Source: Dyadobacter luteus
Lineage (GTDB): Bacteria; Bacteroidota; Bacteroidia; Cytophagales; Spirosomataceae
DNA: 64,000 nt
Assembly (NCBI RefSeq): GCF_003383615.1
Contig: NZ_QNUL01000002.1
Span: 248,001-312,000 of the forward strand
Direction: 5' to 3'
Under the pieces are notes generated by a model. The model saw only the letters and a program-made list of their open reading frames with translations. It made no database searches and was not told the DNA's origin. Below are positions 1 to 9,004 of the stretch, in pieces (position 1 is the first letter of the stretch; every line of letters starts with the position of its first letter). A program made the translations under genes and the position numbers.

Positions 1-13
1 GGCATTAATAGTT

Positions 14-1147
14 ATGAAATACCCTGATGACCAGATAAATGAGCGGTTGCGCAAAGCGCTGCTTGCCAGATTAAGCCAGATTGAAGACCAGCCGGATCCG
101 GCCCTGGCAAGGATCGTATTGGCTTCGGTCGCACCTGGAAACCGGATGGCCCAACAGGCCCGATGGATTCTTACGGCGCTGTTTGTTCTGCTTTTTTCCA
201 TATCACTTTATGATCCGAAATTGCCAGCCAGAGTGCTCAGCAGAGATGCATCATATGTCCCGGTAAATCCTGAAAGTATCTATGCCAAAGGAGAAAATCA
301 GCCAAGGGGAGGCATTATCCCATCAGCACAGAAAGAGACACTGTCTCACAGGCCGCCTGCAAACAGTGTTGTCACAGCCACGGCAGATCTGGAAAAATCC
401 GTCACGGGGACTTTTTCTTCTTCGCCCTATAATCCGGGCGCCGGACTTGCGGCAATGGATGATTTGAAGCTTCTGGAAAGCCGCCCGGCTGTGCCTTTTG
501 AAGGGATTCCTCTTCCGGAGATTGAATCAGTTCATCAGAGCCGGCGTACTCCTGCCTTAAAACAAAGGTGGGGTCTGGTATTGGGTTTTACCCCGATGAA
601 CACCTCCCATCTGGTCAGAATTAACTCTGCCAATCATCCGGGATATCAGAATTTTAATTTCCCGGAGAATTTTTCGTCGCGGAAAATTGCATGGAAAGTC
701 CAGGCTGGTGCAGAGTATAAAGGCTTTCAGCTATTGCTTCATTATGCCCGTGTAAAGCAGATCTTTGAATACGAACTTGCTACTGACGAGTTCGTTCTGG
801 ATGCACAGAAAAACCCGCTTCGTAAAGGGATAGAAAAACAACTTGATCAAACTCTTGAATTTGCAGGCCTGGGGATCAAAAAGAACATTGACCTGACAGC
901 CGCCGGACTTAAAAATTATTTTGTTAATGCGGGCCTTGATTATTCAAGGGAACTGACCTCTAAACAAAATGCTTTCTGGGTAACAGTAAGTGCGGGCCGC
1001 CAGGTCAGGCTTCACCAGAACACTTATCTGATGATAGGGCCATATGCTGAGTATTCGCTCAACAGGTTAAATACCAGCGAAAGAGGTTTTCAGCTTCAGC
1101 CGTATCAGGTAGGTTTTTCGTTTAATCTCAAACATAAAATCAATTAG
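14..1147 (+). CDS. Membrane-anchored anti-sigma-like protein with C-terminal beta-barrel-like domain
   Basis: A 377-residue protein of unknown function. Residues 1-50 are charged and look cytoplasmic, and residues 51-66 (WILTALFVLLFSISLY) form one transmembrane helix. A low-complexity periplasmic linker follows to about residue 180. The last 190 residues alternate in the manner of an outer-membrane beta-barrel and end in an aromatic strand (YQVGFSFNLKHKIN). This arrangement resembles Bacteroidetes proteins encoded just after an ECF sigma gene, where the N-terminus may act as an anti-sigma domain. That is inference, because the upstream gene lies outside the window. The next gene starts 4 bases after the stop, so the two are probably co-transcribed. 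The start ATG is close to the window edge and a longer N-terminus cannot be excluded. Confidence 0.75.
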   Translation: MKYPDDQINERLRKALLARLSQIEDQPDPALARIVLASVAPGNRMAQQARWILTALFVLLFSISLYDPKLPARVLSRDASYVPVNPESIYAKGENQPRGGIIPSAQKETLSHRPPANSVVTATADLEKSVTGTFSSSPYNPGAGLAAMDDLKLLESRPAVPFEGIPLPEIESVHQSRRTPALKQRWGLVLGFTPMNTSHLVRINSANHPGYQNFNFPENFSSRKIAWKVQAGAEYKGFQLLLHYARVKQIFEYELATDEFVLDAQKNPLRKGIEKQLDQTLEFAGLGIKKNIDLTAAGLKNYFVNAGLDYSRELTSKQNAFWVTVSAGRQVRLHQNTYLMIGPYAEYSLNRLNTSERGFQLQPYQVGFSFNLKHKIN

Positions 1148-1151
1148 CCAT

Positions 1152-2177
1152 ATGTTTTCCACTCTGTTCAATCCGGTCCGCGTACTCATTTTTCCATTGT
1201 TTGCTGCCTGCGTTTTTTCCTGTAGCCGCAGCAAGGATATCCCACCCTCTGAAATCACAGAAATTAACCCGACGACAGCTTTTGAAATTTATGATTCTCT
1301 GACCTCTGCAGAGGGAACAGTGATTAAAAATATGCAAATCGACCGCACGGTTTATACCTATAACGGGGATTATCCGCCCGTTTCCTATAAGATCAAATCG
1401 GTTTACAGCTACGAATATGACCAGAAAAGCCGGCTGGTCAAATGTGTCTATAACGCTGACGATTACCGAAGAACCAGGACCACACAACTGGAGTACGGCC
1501 TGGACGGCTTGATCAGCAAGGTGACAATGAATTGGTATACCCCTCAGGGCACACCGGGCAAAGATATGGTATGGATTTTCAGAAAGGAAAACGGGGTCTC
1601 TAAAATTACGCCTGCCGGAACCTCCGTACCGTTTTTCCCACCTGTGAACCCGGCCAATGATGACTATAAAAATCTTGTGATGATCGGCGCTGACAATAAG
1701 ATCATCCAGATGGGAGGTACAGAGAATGGATTTATGAGTAACTATTCTTCATTCAGCTACGACAATGAGAACAATATCAAGCAAATCATCTTCAGTTCGG
1801 TAACCACAGAGGGACAGCAACTGCATATCCCTTCCCTGGCAGGATTGGAATATACCAAATACGTCCGCTCACCATTTACTTCTTCCAGCTTTGCACTGGT
1901 GCATCATTTTACACAATATTCCGGCTTTAGTCCGTCAAGCGATATGCTGGACTTTGGTGTGAATATGCCTGTCAAAACATATACACACGAAATTATCAGA
2001 GAAGAGAGCCCTTCAAGCCGTTTCGGCTACCGCTATGGCAAGAGCGACTATGATTTTCATTATGACTTTGTATACCGTTATAATTTAAAAAAGTTTCCGG
2101 TCTCCGCTGTAAAAAAAGCCGGATATGCAGGAAAACAGGTCGCGTATGTGGATTCTATCCACTTTCAATATCAATGA
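1152..2177 (+). CDS. Lipoprotein of unknown function
   Basis: A 341-residue protein with a type II signal peptide: a basic N-terminus, a hydrophobic stretch and a lipobox ending in FSC near residue 24, followed by serine, arginine and lysine. The mature part is rich in Tyr, Asp and Ser and has repeated tracts such as YSYEYDQKSRLVKCVYN and FSYDNENNIKQI. These recall YD-like strand repeats seen in surface lipoproteins of Bacteroidota. I recognise no catalytic motif. It lies 4 bases after the preceding membrane protein and 30 bases before another small lipoprotein, so the three genes look like one operon for envelope proteins. Confidence 0.75.
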   Translation: MFSTLFNPVRVLIFPLFAACVFSCSRSKDIPPSEITEINPTTAFEIYDSLTSAEGTVIKNMQIDRTVYTYNGDYPPVSYKIKSVYSYEYDQKSRLVKCVYNADDYRRTRTTQLEYGLDGLISKVTMNWYTPQGTPGKDMVWIFRKENGVSKITPAGTSVPFFPPVNPANDDYKNLVMIGADNKIIQMGGTENGFMSNYSSFSYDNENNIKQIIFSSVTTEGQQLHIPSLAGLEYTKYVRSPFTSSSFALVHHFTQYSGFSPSSDMLDFGVNMPVKTYTHEIIREESPSSRFGYRYGKSDYDFHYDFVYRYNLKKFPVSAVKKAGYAGKQVAYVDSIHFQYQ

Positions 2178-2207
2178 ATTATCCGAATAACCTGTCCCTG
2201 AATCAAT

Positions 2208-2651
2208 ATGAAATCCTGGATGTTTTCCGCTTTGGTGCCTTTGGTATTTGCATGCTCTAAACGTAACGTGATTTTACCGGATGCTTTACTGTCAGTACAT
2301 CCTGTCTTCAGGGATTCTACGGCCCGGCACCGTCAGGGATACAATCTGGCGAATGGAGATCATATACCATACGACAAGCAAAACTTGTTTCTGAAGCAAT
2401 ATCTGACTGAACACCTGGATTCTCTGGGCTTTATCCCGGCAGATTCCAGCCTTGGACGTATTGTCAGGATTGTACAAAACTCAAAATCATTCAAGCCGCT
2501 TCCATTACCCATTAAGGTACTACCATTCTCAGAGTTTGGATATGTGAAAACAAAGGGCGGGAAGATAATTGCTTATGCAATGCATACCAATTGTTTTCAC
2601 GATTTCACCAATAACAGGAGCTACGTGCCTGAGCAAGATACGCTGCGATGA
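2208..2651 (+). CDS. Small putative lipoprotein
   Basis: A 147-residue protein that starts with a short hydrophobic segment (MKSWMFSALVPLVFACSKR), in which Cys16 could be the lipidated residue. The rest is soluble and has no motif I recognise. It follows the larger lipoprotein by 30 bases on the same strand and probably belongs to the same transcript. The function is unknown. Confidence 0.6.
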   Translation: MKSWMFSALVPLVFACSKRNVILPDALLSVHPVFRDSTARHRQGYNLANGDHIPYDKQNLFLKQYLTEHLDSLGFIPADSSLGRIVRIVQNSKSFKPLPLPIKVLPFSEFGYVKTKGGKIIAYAMHTNCFHDFTNNRSYVPEQDTLR

Positions 2652-2693
2652 AAGTGGTTTGAGTTATTATTTGATCCTATTGTCAGGTTGAAT

Positions 2694-2867
2694 TCATAAT
2701 TTAGTCCATACGATCGATTTTGTGAATGTCATTTCTCGGGCCGTAATTGTCAGGTTATCGCCGTTCATTATCAACTCGCAATCAGCTTTTGTGCTGCTAC
2801 CGGGTTCGAAAATTTTTCCCTTCCAACAACTATCTGTAAATTGGACATTTTCAATTATTTTCTCCAT
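2694..2867 (-). CDS. Possible small hypothetical protein
   Basis: A minus-strand frame of 57 codons from an ATG at 2867, which could extend to a TTG at 2918. Its composition is protein-like (ENVQFTDSCWKGKIFEPG, then NGDNLTITAREMTF). The opposite strand is also open over much of the same span and reads less like a protein. There is no recognised domain. The call fills an otherwise empty 390-base gap between two plus-strand genes and may be a remnant. Confidence 0.3.
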   Translation of the reverse strand: MEKIIENVQFTDSCWKGKIFEPGSSTKADCELIMNGDNLTITAREMTFTKSIVWTKL

Positions 2868-3037
2868 TGATTCCTCAACGGCTCCTGTAAACCCTTTACA
2901 GCAGTGAGGATCATACAAGCAGGTTTATAGAACTATACAGAATCCTCCCTCCCTCGATTTGGATACAACATTTCCTGTTTTGGCTACAAAGATCGGATCG
3001 CTATCGTGGAATTTTGCTGTGTAAAAATTAAAATGAT

Positions 3038-3811
3038 ATGCAGACAGAAACAAAGAAAGTCGCAATGGTGACAGGAGCCAATACAGGCGTGGGATACCAG
3101 ATTGCCAAATCGCTTGCCGAAAATGGCTATACAGTTTACGTTGGTGCCAGAAACATCGACAAAGGGGTGATCGCTGCTACTGAGATTGGAGAACAGTCAA
3201 AAGCAATTCAACTGGATGTTACCGATGCCAGGTCCATCGATGCAGCAGTAAAACAGATTGAAGGCGAAGCCGGATACCTCACGCTGCTGGTCAATAATGC
3301 AGCTATTTCGCATGCGGGCACACCTGAGCGCACCATGCAGGAGGTTCTTGGAGCTCAGCGGGCCAGTATTGCACCGATCGACGAAATGAAAATAGTCTGG
3401 GAAACGAATGTGTTTGGTACGCTTGCCGCTACGCAAGCCTTTTTACCTCTGTTAAGGAGGGCTGAAAAAGCACGAATTGTTACCGTGTCGAGCGCTTTGG
3501 GCTCGCTCACTTTGAATGCCAACCCGACTAACCCATACCGTTCAGCATTCGATGCCGTTTATGGCGCATCTAAAACTGCGCTTAATGGCGTTTTCCTTTC
3601 GCTTGCCATTGATTTGGCGGATACAAATATTAAAGTACACCTGGTGAGTCCTGGTTTTACGGCAACGGCTCTGAATAATTTCCAGGGAACAGATACGGTA
3701 GAGCAGGGATCTATAGAGCCCATAAGGGTGGCCTTGTCAGAAGACCTCCCGACAGGAAGTTTTACAGGGCCGGCTCATTATGCCGGAGCAGACAAAGCTG
3801 TTCCCTGGTGA
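3038..3811 (+). CDS. SDR-family NAD(P)-dependent oxidoreductase
   Basis: A 257-residue classical short-chain dehydrogenase. The cofactor-binding motif TGANTGVG is at residues 12-19, NNAA at 86-89, the catalytic serine pair at 151-152, and the YxxxK pair Tyr175/Lys179 in YGASK. Length and motif spacing match the family. The cofactor is probably NADP, because an Arg follows the second strand (VGARN), but this is inference and the substrate is unknown. A strong intrinsic terminator follows 12 bases after the stop. The AraC-type regulator downstream is on the same strand and may control this gene, a common pairing. Confidence 0.92.
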   Translation: MQTETKKVAMVTGANTGVGYQIAKSLAENGYTVYVGARNIDKGVIAATEIGEQSKAIQLDVTDARSIDAAVKQIEGEAGYLTLLVNNAAISHAGTPERTMQEVLGAQRASIAPIDEMKIVWETNVFGTLAATQAFLPLLRRAEKARIVTVSSALGSLTLNANPTNPYRSAFDAVYGASKTALNGVFLSLAIDLADTNIKVHLVSPGFTATALNNFQGTDTVEQGSIEPIRVALSEDLPTGSFTGPAHYAGADKAVPW

Positions 3812-3823
3812 TAGTAAAAGGCT

Positions 3824-3857
3824 AAAAACCTGTGGCTGGAAACATTCACAGGTTTTT
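3824..3857 (+). terminator. Intrinsic terminator after the SDR gene
   Basis: A perfect 11-base-pair inverted repeat, aaaaacctgtg (3824-3834) and cacaggttttt (3847-3857), with a 12-base loop. The 3' arm ends in five T and the 5' arm begins with five A, so it could work in both directions. It separates the SDR gene from the AraC gene, which therefore needs its own promoter in the short space after the hairpin or read-through. Confidence 0.85.
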
Positions 3858-3868
3858 GGTATATTTAT

Positions 3869-4792
3869 ATGATGAAAAGTAAGGAAGACAAATTGATACG
3901 GTTCATAACGATATCGGAAACGCATCAGGCTTTCGGCTTGCCCAAGCCCCAGCATCCTTTAATCAGCCTTGTCCATTTCAACGAGCATAATCCTTTCAAT
4001 ACAGGCATGGCTCCAATCTACGATGTGCTTAGCTTTTATAAGATCACCTTCATCACCGACAACAACGGAAAGTTGAAGTATGGACGGGATTATTATGATT
4101 ACGATGAAGGAAGCATGCTGTTTCTTGCGCCTAACCAGCTGGTGGGCAGTACAGACTATAACAGCAGGACCTATTGTTATATCCTGCTCATACACCCGGA
4201 TTTTTTACTGGGTCATCCTTTGGCAGGCAAAATCAGGCAATACGGTTATTTCGCTTATTCAGCCAATGAGGCACTGCATTTATCCGACACAGAAAAGGAA
4301 AATATCCTTTCTATTTACCGGAACATGGAAAAGGAACTGGGCAGCCGTGTGGACGAATTCAGTCAGGAGCTCATGATTGCGCATATCGAATTGCTGTTAA
4401 GTTATGTCAACCGCTACTACAAACGCCAGTTTGTTACCCGAAAGGTAGCCAACGATGATATCCTGTCGAAGACAGAAGCGATACTGGATAATTATCTGAA
4501 CAGCCGGCAGTCCCTGCATGACGGGGTTCCTACAGTTCAGTTTCTTTCTGAAAAACTGAACCTGTCGCCCGGTTACCTGAGCGATATGCTCCGTTCACTG
4601 ATCGGGCTCAATGCGCAGCAGTATATCCATGAAAAACTAATCGAGAAAGCAAAGGAGAGGCTGACCACAACGCAGTTAAGTATGTCCGAAATCGCCTATG
4701 AGCTCGGATTTGAGCATTCGCAAAGCTTCAGTAAGCTATTTAAAAACAAAACCAATCAATCTCCGCTGGAATTTAGGGCATCATTCAGCTAA
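3869..4792 (+). CDS. AraC-family transcriptional regulator
   Basis: A 307-residue protein. The N-terminal about 180 residues look like a cupin-like sensor domain (YDVLSFYKITFITDNNGK). The C-terminal about 100 residues form the double helix-turn-helix of AraC proteins, including LSEKLNLSPGYLSDMLRS and MSEIAYELGFEHSQSFSKLF followed by NQSPLEFR. The second helix-turn-helix has the usual IAxxxGFxxxxxFSxxFK pattern. Its inducer is unknown. The preceding SDR gene is the natural candidate target. Confidence 0.92.
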   Translation: MMKSKEDKLIRFITISETHQAFGLPKPQHPLISLVHFNEHNPFNTGMAPIYDVLSFYKITFITDNNGKLKYGRDYYDYDEGSMLFLAPNQLVGSTDYNSRTYCYILLIHPDFLLGHPLAGKIRQYGYFAYSANEALHLSDTEKENILSIYRNMEKELGSRVDEFSQELMIAHIELLLSYVNRYYKRQFVTRKVANDDILSKTEAILDNYLNSRQSLHDGVPTVQFLSEKLNLSPGYLSDMLRSLIGLNAQQYIHEKLIEKAKERLTTTQLSMSEIAYELGFEHSQSFSKLFKNKTNQSPLEFRASFS

Positions 4793-5285
4793 AGGCTTGA
4801 TTATCGTTGGCAGTTGGCCGATACTATGGACGAAAAGCCATTAGAAATAGCTCCTTTAAAACACAGAATTAAATTAGGATTAATCGTTCGGTCTGCCCGC
4901 GTCATTCGTGAACACAGCTACACCCGGGCAATGTTTCTGCCGGGCCCGGAGTTTTACTGTGAAAACCGAGAGGGGAGCCCTTAGCCCAAACAGCATCAGA
5001 CAGACCGGGAAAAAACATTTACAAGGTGCCGTTTCTCAAGCATACTTGCAAAACGAGGATAATCATATACCCCTCCATAGCATTAAACTGGTACTTCCGC
5101 ATTTGAATAATGCCACGCTGGAGTTTGCCAAAACGCAGGAATGTAAAACGGGAGTCTCAAATGATATCACTTCGAAACAGCTTCAGGAAAGTGATATTTA
5201 CAGCTGATTGTCAAGTCGCAGAGGACAAATGAATTATAGCAGTCAGCAGATGCAATCACCGGCGTTGGATGGATAAATTGTCAGG
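4793..5285. other. Intergenic stretch with short decayed-looking frames
   Basis: No gene is convincing here. A 52-codon frame at 4826-4984 (plus) starts MDEKPLEIAPLKHRIKLG, which faintly resembles the opening of an Xre-type helix-turn-helix protein. A 99-codon frame at 4908-5207 overlaps it in another phase, and its second half reads better than its first. The two might be pieces of one frameshifted gene, but I cannot name it. Confidence 0.3.
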
Positions 5286-6842
5286 TTATATAAAAGGTTG
5301 ATTATTAAGATAATTATACTTCAAAAAGCAATGTTCAACTATTTTGCCAGAATTGTCAATGACTATAAGCACTGTCTCTCCATTCCATCCGCCTGTGCTC
5401 AGGTGAAGGCGTACGTAGTGATTATCTCCAAGCTTAATATGGTGGGCAACGGTTAAATTCCGGCCGTTTCCTCGTCGCCAGGGCCATACTGATTTTTTTC
5501 TTATCGGCTGCCTTAGTCCGACGTAGAACCTTCTTTCGGTATTATTTAGATGGAAGCTGGAGTCGGCTTGCTGCTCTCTTGCCACTCTTTGCTGCAATAA
5601 GCCGGATTCATCCATTTGGCCAAGTGTCTTACATTTATCTGCAAATGGAGTTAACAGGGTTGCGTCCTCCTCGACCAGTCCTATTGAATAAGCCGTAACA
5701 TCACCGTAAGTTTTTGCCGGCAGCAGACTATCTGCATAAAAATTTACAGCAAGTTGCTCAAAACAGGTGGTTTTCAAAGCCAGTTCCTGTGAATGACTTT
5801 CCAGATACGACAAGCCGGTAATCAGACCCTTATCGGTACCTTGTGATAAATCTGTACGGGTGTGAATAACACCGATGTCGACCGGTACTCCATGCGCCTC
5901 ATAGTTTTTCCGGCTACTACTTACCGTTTGCCCGTTTGATAATGCAACCTGCCATCCGTTGGGCAGCCGTTTTCCAAGCATAGGTGAAAAAATTCCATTT
6001 GTGTTTTCTCCGATTTGTTTTACGTAGGGGAATTCTTTCAGGTAAAGGGCAAAGTGGTCTGCAGCACTGATCGTGGATCCGCTTGTAAGCAGAATGGTCG
6101 GTTTTATAAGCTTATGCTCCCCGACGGGATTCATAAAATAGGGTTTCCAGCGACTGTACTCATGCTTCTTACTATTTATCCTGGTGCGCCCGTATCCCAC
6201 CAACCGCTTTACCTCGGTCAGCCGTCCGGCGAGCGCTTCTACAAAAGCCGGAGATCCGCCTCCATTGATCCTGATATCAATAATCAGCCCTTTGATGTCG
6301 GCAAATTCAATAATCATTTCATCCAGTTGCGTGCAGAAATCATCTAAGCGCATTCCACCAAATCCGTTAAGCTGTAAGTAGCCAAGGTCTGCTGACCTGC
6401 AGTAGCCTCCAATGTCATAATGCTGGCTGCGAAACTTCTTGATGCTTCCGAATCCGTTCTGCAATAATACGTCGAAGGTTGTTTTCCGGAATTGAGCCTG
6501 TAAATCCTTTGTAGGGAACTCATCGAAAAATGGAGCATACTTTGCACTCGCGGGTAAATCTCCTGTTGGAGATATGACAACATGACCATCCCTGAGAGGC
6601 GATGTCATCTCATTGAAAATGGTCAGCAATTGTTCCTGCGAGGTCGATCCGTTTACTTTTGGCCGAAAAGCTGCATATTGTTTTTTCCAGTCAACATTAC
6701 GGGTTTCAAAATGAGCATAATTTTTATCGAACAACTTCCAGAATACTTCAAAATTATGCTCGGGATCATTTCTGCCTGCTCCACCTGCAAGAGCGATGGT
6801 TTGAACAAGAATGGTAAAAATCAGGGCGGTTAAACATTTCAT
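5286..6842 (-). CDS. Secreted S41-family serine peptidase (tricorn/CtpA-like)
   Basis: A 518-residue protein with a Sec signal peptide (residues 1-20). A helical tricorn-type N-terminal region follows (FEVFWKLFDKNYAHF), then the peptidase core. DGHVVIS lies near residue 85, the strand DIRINGGG at 189-196, and TSGSTISAADHF at 253-264 with Ser259 as the expected nucleophile. In this family, Ser acts with a Lys/Glu or His-based system to cleave unfolded or signal-bearing proteins in the periplasm. The C-terminal 200 residues are an extra domain with no family I recognise. The gene stands alone: the SDR/AraC pair is on the other strand, and decayed DNA lies upstream. Confidence 0.85.
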   Translation of the reverse strand: MKCLTALIFTILVQTIALAGGAGRNDPEHNFEVFWKLFDKNYAHFETRNVDWKKQYAAFRPKVNGSTSQEQLLTIFNEMTSPLRDGHVVISPTGDLPASAKYAPFFDEFPTKDLQAQFRKTTFDVLLQNGFGSIKKFRSQHYDIGGYCRSADLGYLQLNGFGGMRLDDFCTQLDEMIIEFADIKGLIIDIRINGGGSPAFVEALAGRLTEVKRLVGYGRTRINSKKHEYSRWKPYFMNPVGEHKLIKPTILLTSGSTISAADHFALYLKEFPYVKQIGENTNGIFSPMLGKRLPNGWQVALSNGQTVSSSRKNYEAHGVPVDIGVIHTRTDLSQGTDKGLITGLSYLESHSQELALKTTCFEQLAVNFYADSLLPAKTYGDVTAYSIGLVEEDATLLTPFADKCKTLGQMDESGLLQQRVAREQQADSSFHLNNTERRFYVGLRQPIRKKSVWPWRRGNGRNLTVAHHIKLGDNHYVRLHLSTGGWNGETVLIVIDNSGKIVEHCFLKYNYLNNQPFI

Positions 6843-7600
6843 CTTGCAGATTGGATTAATGTTGGCCGGAAGGTGAGTAAATAAAAGACCCTCCTGGTGT
6901 GGATATACTTCATGAACTTAGGGAGCGTGGCACTGAAAGCTATGTCTCCACAGAATGTAGCGCAGACAGGGATCCTGCACCAGGTACCACTGTTTAACTG
7001 GAACGGCTTTTTTATAACTAGCTGAGCATTTTTTATGTAGGGGAAGTAACAGGAATAGGATTGCTTGTATTGGCAATCCTATTTTTGCTAATGTATTACC
7101 AAAGACAACCGTTCAGGTGCCGGGCTTTTACCCTTCCATAAGAAACTTTTCCCAAACCAGGAAGGGTACGACAGGCGACACTTCCCGTGGAAATTCAGCA
7201 AAAAATACTCTCAGATAAATTGACTGTCTGTCTGAACTTCGAGAATATGTTCAACACCCGGCAGGTTCCTGTCTCCCTGTACAGTGATTCTCTTTCTGTG
7301 GAGTCCCTCAATAAGCTTACTGCAAGGTATGTTAGCTGAAATTAGTCTGTAATTTCGGGTAATCATTTAAATCAGGACAGACCAGGAGAACCAGCTTAAC
7401 TATCTATCCATCATAAAATATAACCAGAGCCTGCTCAGATCGAGGCTATGCAGCTTCGCTCAGATGCCGTCGGCGGGCTGTCTGCAACAGCTTGGCATAA
7501 CAGAGAAAGAACTGCCCGGTAGCGACTTTCATTGCCCGGTGTAGTCAGAGTGTCGAAGATAATTTTGTAATCAGCAAGAGCTTGTCCAAGTATTTAGATA
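6843..7600. other. Decayed non-coding stretch upstream of the IS110 element
   Basis: No intact gene is visible. Several short frames without usable starts have protein-like composition, for example around 7205-7339 (plus; KLTVCLNFENMFNTRQVPVS, ending in TAG-free sequence up to a TGA at 7337-7339) and around 7375-7543 (plus; NYLSIIKYNQSLLRSRLCSF). They look like remnants of genes broken before or by insertion of the IS element. I could not assign them to a family. Confidence 0.4.
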
Positions 7601-7649
7601 TCAAAAAGGGTGACCGACTTTGATTGGAGTTTGTATGTTTGAAAATGAA

Positions 7650-7712
7650 AGCTTCGGATTAAGTTTCACAGTAACTTTAAGTTGACAGAAGTGATAACAA
7701 AAACCCGAAGCT
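7650..7712. repeat. Inverted repeat directly before the transposase start
   Basis: agcttcgg (7650-7657) pairs with ccgaagct (7705-7712), and two further A:T pairs sit inside across one mismatch. The 3' arm ends one base before the transposase ATG, so a transcript starting upstream would fold its start region into the stem. This could reduce expression of the transposase by outside transcription, or be part of a structured RNA. Confidence 0.6.
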
Positions 7713-7713
7713 C

Positions 7714-8775
7714 ATGGAAACTAATTTAAGAAATTTTAGTGGAGAATCCATTTATGTAGGGATCGATTCTCATTTAAAAAGTTGGAAGGTAACGGTTATG
7801 TCCGATGAAATGGAACTACGTAACTTTACTCAAGAGCCAGACACTAAGAAGCTTTCTTTGTTTTTACATAGGAACTACCCAGGTGCAAATTTCAAATGTG
7901 TTTATGAAGCAGGATTTGCTGGTTTTAACGCGCAGAGAGAATTAACTTCTGAGGGAATCAACTGTATGGTTATCCACCCTGCAGATGTACCTACAACAGA
8001 TAAGGAAAAACGTCAAAAAAGTGATCGTATTGATAGCCGAAAACTTGCCAGAGGTTTAAAGAATGGAGATTTCAAGTCTGTATTTGTACCAGAGATATTG
8101 CAGCAACAGGACAGGTCACTACTGAGAACTTATGACAAAATTATTCGGGATACTACCCGTGTGAAGAACCGGATAAAGTTCTTTTTGATGTTCTTCGGCT
8201 TGAGTATCCCTGATGAGTTTCAGGGGAAGAATTGGACAAAGGAATTCATTAATTGGCTAGAAAAGCTTAATCCCGGCGGCTATGGCAATTTAAGTCTTCA
8301 GATACTTTTGGATGAATACCGGATGCTCTCTAGCCAGACAATTTTATTACGGAAACAAATTAAAGAATTATCAGAGCAAGCAAGATATAAAGCGAATGCT
8401 GAACTACTAAAGAGTATTCCCGGAATTGGTACTTTGACTTCAATGATCCTGTTGACAGAGATCGGGGATATTAATCGCTTCGCAGGCCTAAATGAGTTGT
8501 CTGCATATTTTGGTTTGATTCCTAACTGCCATGATAGTGGCGAAACAAAGCGGGTGGGACGTAACACTAAGAGAGGGAATGTGTATCTGAAATATATCCT
8601 TGTCGAGGTTTCGTGGATGTCTATCAGATATGATTCATCTTTGCTTCTGACATACAAATCAGCTGTCAGAAAAATGGATAGCAATAAAGCAATCATTAAA
8701 GTCGCACGAAAGCTGCTCAACCGGGTCAGATTCGTACTTAAAAATAAAAAGCCATATCAAGTGAATATGGCCTAA
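7714..8775 (+). CDS. IS110-family DEDD transposase
   Basis: A 353-residue recombinase. The N-terminal RuvC-like domain carries the DEDD set: Asp18 in YVGIDSH, Glu65 in VYEAGF, and Asp104/Asp107 in KSDRIDSRK. A helical linker spans about 120-225. The C-terminal Tnp domain has SIPGIGTLTSMILLTEIGD (about 234-252) and LSAYFGLIP. Ser275 in CHDSGETKR is the probable catalytic serine used in IS110 recombination. The protein appears intact and of normal length. The coding region is AT-richer than its neighbours, which is consistent with recent arrival. IS110 transposases are guided by a bridge RNA encoded in the element's non-coding end. Confidence 0.95.
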   Translation: METNLRNFSGESIYVGIDSHLKSWKVTVMSDEMELRNFTQEPDTKKLSLFLHRNYPGANFKCVYEAGFAGFNAQRELTSEGINCMVIHPADVPTTDKEKRQKSDRIDSRKLARGLKNGDFKSVFVPEILQQQDRSLLRTYDKIIRDTTRVKNRIKFFLMFFGLSIPDEFQGKNWTKEFINWLEKLNPGGYGNLSLQILLDEYRMLSSQTILLRKQIKELSEQARYKANAELLKSIPGIGTLTSMILLTEIGDINRFAGLNELSAYFGLIPNCHDSGETKRVGRNTKRGNVYLKYILVEVSWMSIRYDSSLLLTYKSAVRKMDSNKAIIKVARKLLNRVRFVLKNKKPYQVNMA

Positions 8776-8801
8776 AATCAGACATAGTCTATTAAACCAT
8801 T

Positions 8802-9004
8802 ATGCGGGTCAACGCTTGAGGGTGTCTGTGACGCTATCATGAAGGCTGTTCACTATTTTGAGTTTGCGTCCCGCATTTATATAACATAACAACAAGACTG
8901 TGACTCTTCACAAGAAGATGTTCACTAAGAGAAGTGTGGTTTATAGAATTTAAGGGATCCCGTTAAAATGAGATAACCTTTCAGGTTAACACATTTCAAC
9001 GGGA
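8802..9004. ncRNA. Candidate structured RNA region in the IS110 3' flank
   Basis: Two strong stems lie downstream of the transposase. The first pairs atgcggg (8802-8808) plus acgc (8812-8815) with gcgt plus cccgcat (8866-8876): 11 pairs with a 3-base bulge, enclosing about 50 bases. The second is a long hairpin at 8958-9004: tcccgtt/aacggga, aaatg/cattt and taacct/aggtta around a 3-base loop. Known IS1111-type elements encode the bridge RNA in this 3' region. The assignment here is inference from position and foldability. I see no coding frame of note in 8776-9344. Confidence 0.4.

Noticed and set aside
4908..5207. A 99-residue frame after the AraC gene
   Set aside because: The first third is not protein-like, and it overlaps another short frame that is equally plausible. 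It is described only as decayed sequence.
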